Source of the DNA: Flavobacteriales bacterium CG18_big_fil_WC_8_21_14_2_50_32_9
GTDB lineage: Bacteria; Bacteroidota; Bacteroidia; Flavobacteriales_E; Vicingaceae
DNA: 6,389 nt
Direction of reading: 5' to 3'
Assembly: GCA_002770955.1 (NCBI GenBank)
Contig: PCUH01000158.1
Coordinates: forward strand, 11,632 to 18,020
The notes beneath the pieces were generated by a model. It saw only the letters and a program-made list of their open reading frames with translations. It had not been told where the DNA came from and made no database searches. Both the position numbers and the translations under genes were made by a program. Position 1 is the stretch's first letter. Every line of letters starts with the position of its first letter. Positions 5,577-6,389 of the stretch are shown one piece after another.

Positions 5577-5620
5577 TTCTGTGTCACTCTGTGGAAAACT
5601 CTGAGAAACTCTGTGGTTAA
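5577..5620. repeat. Right inverted repeat of the GxxExxY cassette
   Basis: Positions 5595-5620 are the exact reverse complement of 5119-5144. With the bases just left of it, this end carries CTCTGTGG (5587-5594), CTCTGAGA (5599-5606) and CTCTGTGG (5609-5616), an imperfect short-period array, plus CTGTGT at 5579-5584. It occupies the space between the upstream rhomboid stop and the GxxExxY start. Confidence 0.85.
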
Positions 5621-5635
5621 AAGAAAAAGTTAAAA

Positions 5636-6373
5636 TCAATAAAACTTATTTCTATCTGCTTTCCAGTATTTTATCAAAATAAAACCAAACAACATTCCAC
5701 CTAAATGGGCAAAATGGGCAACATTGTCGTTCGGATTGTTGGCAAACCCTGAATAAAGCTCAAAAACACCATACATAATTACAAACCATTTGGCTTTAAT
5801 AGGGATGGGAGGGAAGAGTAACATTAATTCTGTGTTAGGAAACAACATTCCAAACGCCAATAAAATACCAAAAACAGCTCCTGAAGCTCCAACAGTGCTA
5901 ATATTGATTAGTATATTTAGCTGACCAGAAACTGGGTCGGAGTAATTTCTGTTTGTTTGCAAAAGTTCGTAACCATTAGTTACAATATAATCCATTTGTT
6001 CGGGCGTAACAAGTTCATTCAGAGGTATAATTCGGATGTAAGCTACTAACAATTGAATTAATCCTGCACCAATTCCAGTTGCCATATAGTAAATTAAAAA
6101 TCGTTTTGGTCCCCAAACTTGTTCTAATACCTTTCCAAACATCCAAACAGCAAACATATTAAAAAATATATGCGAAATTCCGCCATGCATAAACATATAA
6201 GTAACCAGTTGATGCGGATAGAAATTATCACTTGTAAAATAATGTAGAGCTAAATACTGTGTAACATTAATACCTTGTCCAGCCAAAAACTCAGTACCTA
6301 AAAATACTAACAAATTAATGATGAGTATATTTTTTACTACAGGAGGTATATTTCTAAATAAATTTTCTAACAT
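5636..6373 (-). CDS. Rhomboid family intramembrane serine protease
   Basis: A 245-residue polytopic membrane protease of the GlpG type. The catalytic dyad is visible: S164 in GASGAVFG (162-169), a canonical GxSG motif, and H223 in AHLGGMLFG (222-230). The oxyanion-forming H68 and N72 are in GGISHIFFNM (64-73). Hydrophobic helices lie at about 13-31, 56-80, 92-114, 157-176, 196-210 and 217-235, fitting the six-helix core; a longer polar loop at about 116-155 separates the third and fourth. Substrates are unknown. Family members release or degrade membrane proteins by cutting within or near a transmembrane segment. The ATG at 6373 gives a family-typical N-terminus (RNIPPVVKNILIINLLVFL). Only 16 bases remain upstream in the window, so an earlier start cannot be fully excluded. 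It is followed by the GxxExxY cassette and then a second rhomboid gene, with which it probably once formed a tight pair. Confidence 0.95.
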   Translation of the reverse strand: MLENLFRNIPPVVKNILIINLLVFLGTEFLAGQGINVTQYLALHYFTSDNFYPHQLVTYMFMHGGISHIFFNMFAVWMFGKVLEQVWGPKRFLIYYMATGIGAGLIQLLVAYIRIIPLNELVTPEQMDYIVTNGYELLQTNRNYSDPVSGQLNILINISTVGASGAVFGILLAFGMLFPNTELMLLFPPIPIKAKWFVIMYGVFELYSGFANNPNDNVAHFAHLGGMLFGFILIKYWKADRNKFY

Positions 6374-6389
6374 ATTAATAATTAAATTG

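Larger units (their letters stand above)
5119..5620. mobile_element. Inverted-repeat-bounded GxxExxY cassette
   Basis: A unit of about 500 bp with one gene (5193-5564) between perfect 26-bp inverted repeats at 5119-5144 and 5595-5620. It lies between two same-direction rhomboid genes, 15 bp after one and 29 bp before the other. No transposase is encoded and I see no target-site duplication in the immediate flanks, so movement would need help in trans or recombination between repeats. I recall similar CTCTGTGG-rich sequences beside GxxExxY genes in other genomes, which supports treating gene and repeats as one unit; mobility itself is inference. Confidence 0.55.

Noticed and set aside
5101..5630. 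Target-site duplication around the GxxExxY cassette
   Set aside because: The bases directly outside the two 26-bp repeats (ending GGTTATAC on the left, starting AAGAAAAAGT on the right) do not match.

Overview
The window looks like a piece of a Bacteroidota chromosome, most likely from the Flavobacteriia. The DNA is AT-rich, all recognisable genes lie on the minus strand, starts lack clear Shine-Dalgarno sequences, and one promoter candidate has the Bacteroidota -7 form TAnnTTTG. Several families are typical of the phylum: DUF3667, DUF6922, a rhomboid with a DUF6576-like tail, and an HMG-CoA lyase opening with KLIECPRDAMQG. No RNA gene, CRISPR array or transposase gene is visible.

Read in the direction of transcription (high to low coordinates), the right half holds two rhomboid-type membrane proteases (5636-6373 and 4199-5089). 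They are separated by a compact cassette (5119-5620): one GxxExxY-family gene bounded by 26-bp perfect inverted repeats built from CTCTGTGG-like units. Without the cassette the two rhomboid genes would be about 45 bp apart, so the cassette appears inserted into a rhomboid pair. The first rhomboid has a canonical GxSG motif; the second has GASA. Next comes pyrD (3090-4124), a class 2 quinone-linked dihydroorotate dehydrogenase of pyrimidine synthesis, with its own promoter candidate.

After a 156-bp non-coding stretch of unusual composition (2934-3089) comes a compact four-gene run: a DUF6922 putative antitoxin, an AbiEii-type nucleotidyltransferase toxin overlapping it by 46 bp, an HMG-CoA lyase starting 2 bp after the toxin, and a DUF3667 zinc-ribbon membrane protein overlapping the lyase by ATGA. 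A toxin-antitoxin pair therefore sits at the head of an apparent operon with a leucine/ketone-body catabolic enzyme, and the downstream genes may depend on the TA promoter.

The left 512 bp contain no gene but are densely structured: seven short hairpins or palindromes between 31 and 344 and an eighth at 408-432. Three belong to one family (core CCTAYGG) whose stems differ by compensatory changes, and two to a second family (core GGRCTKWAGTCC). This is the most intriguing non-coding signal, together with the inverted-repeat GxxExxY cassette. I see no clearly new protein system; the novelty candidates are the repeat architectures and the TA-metabolic gene linkage.
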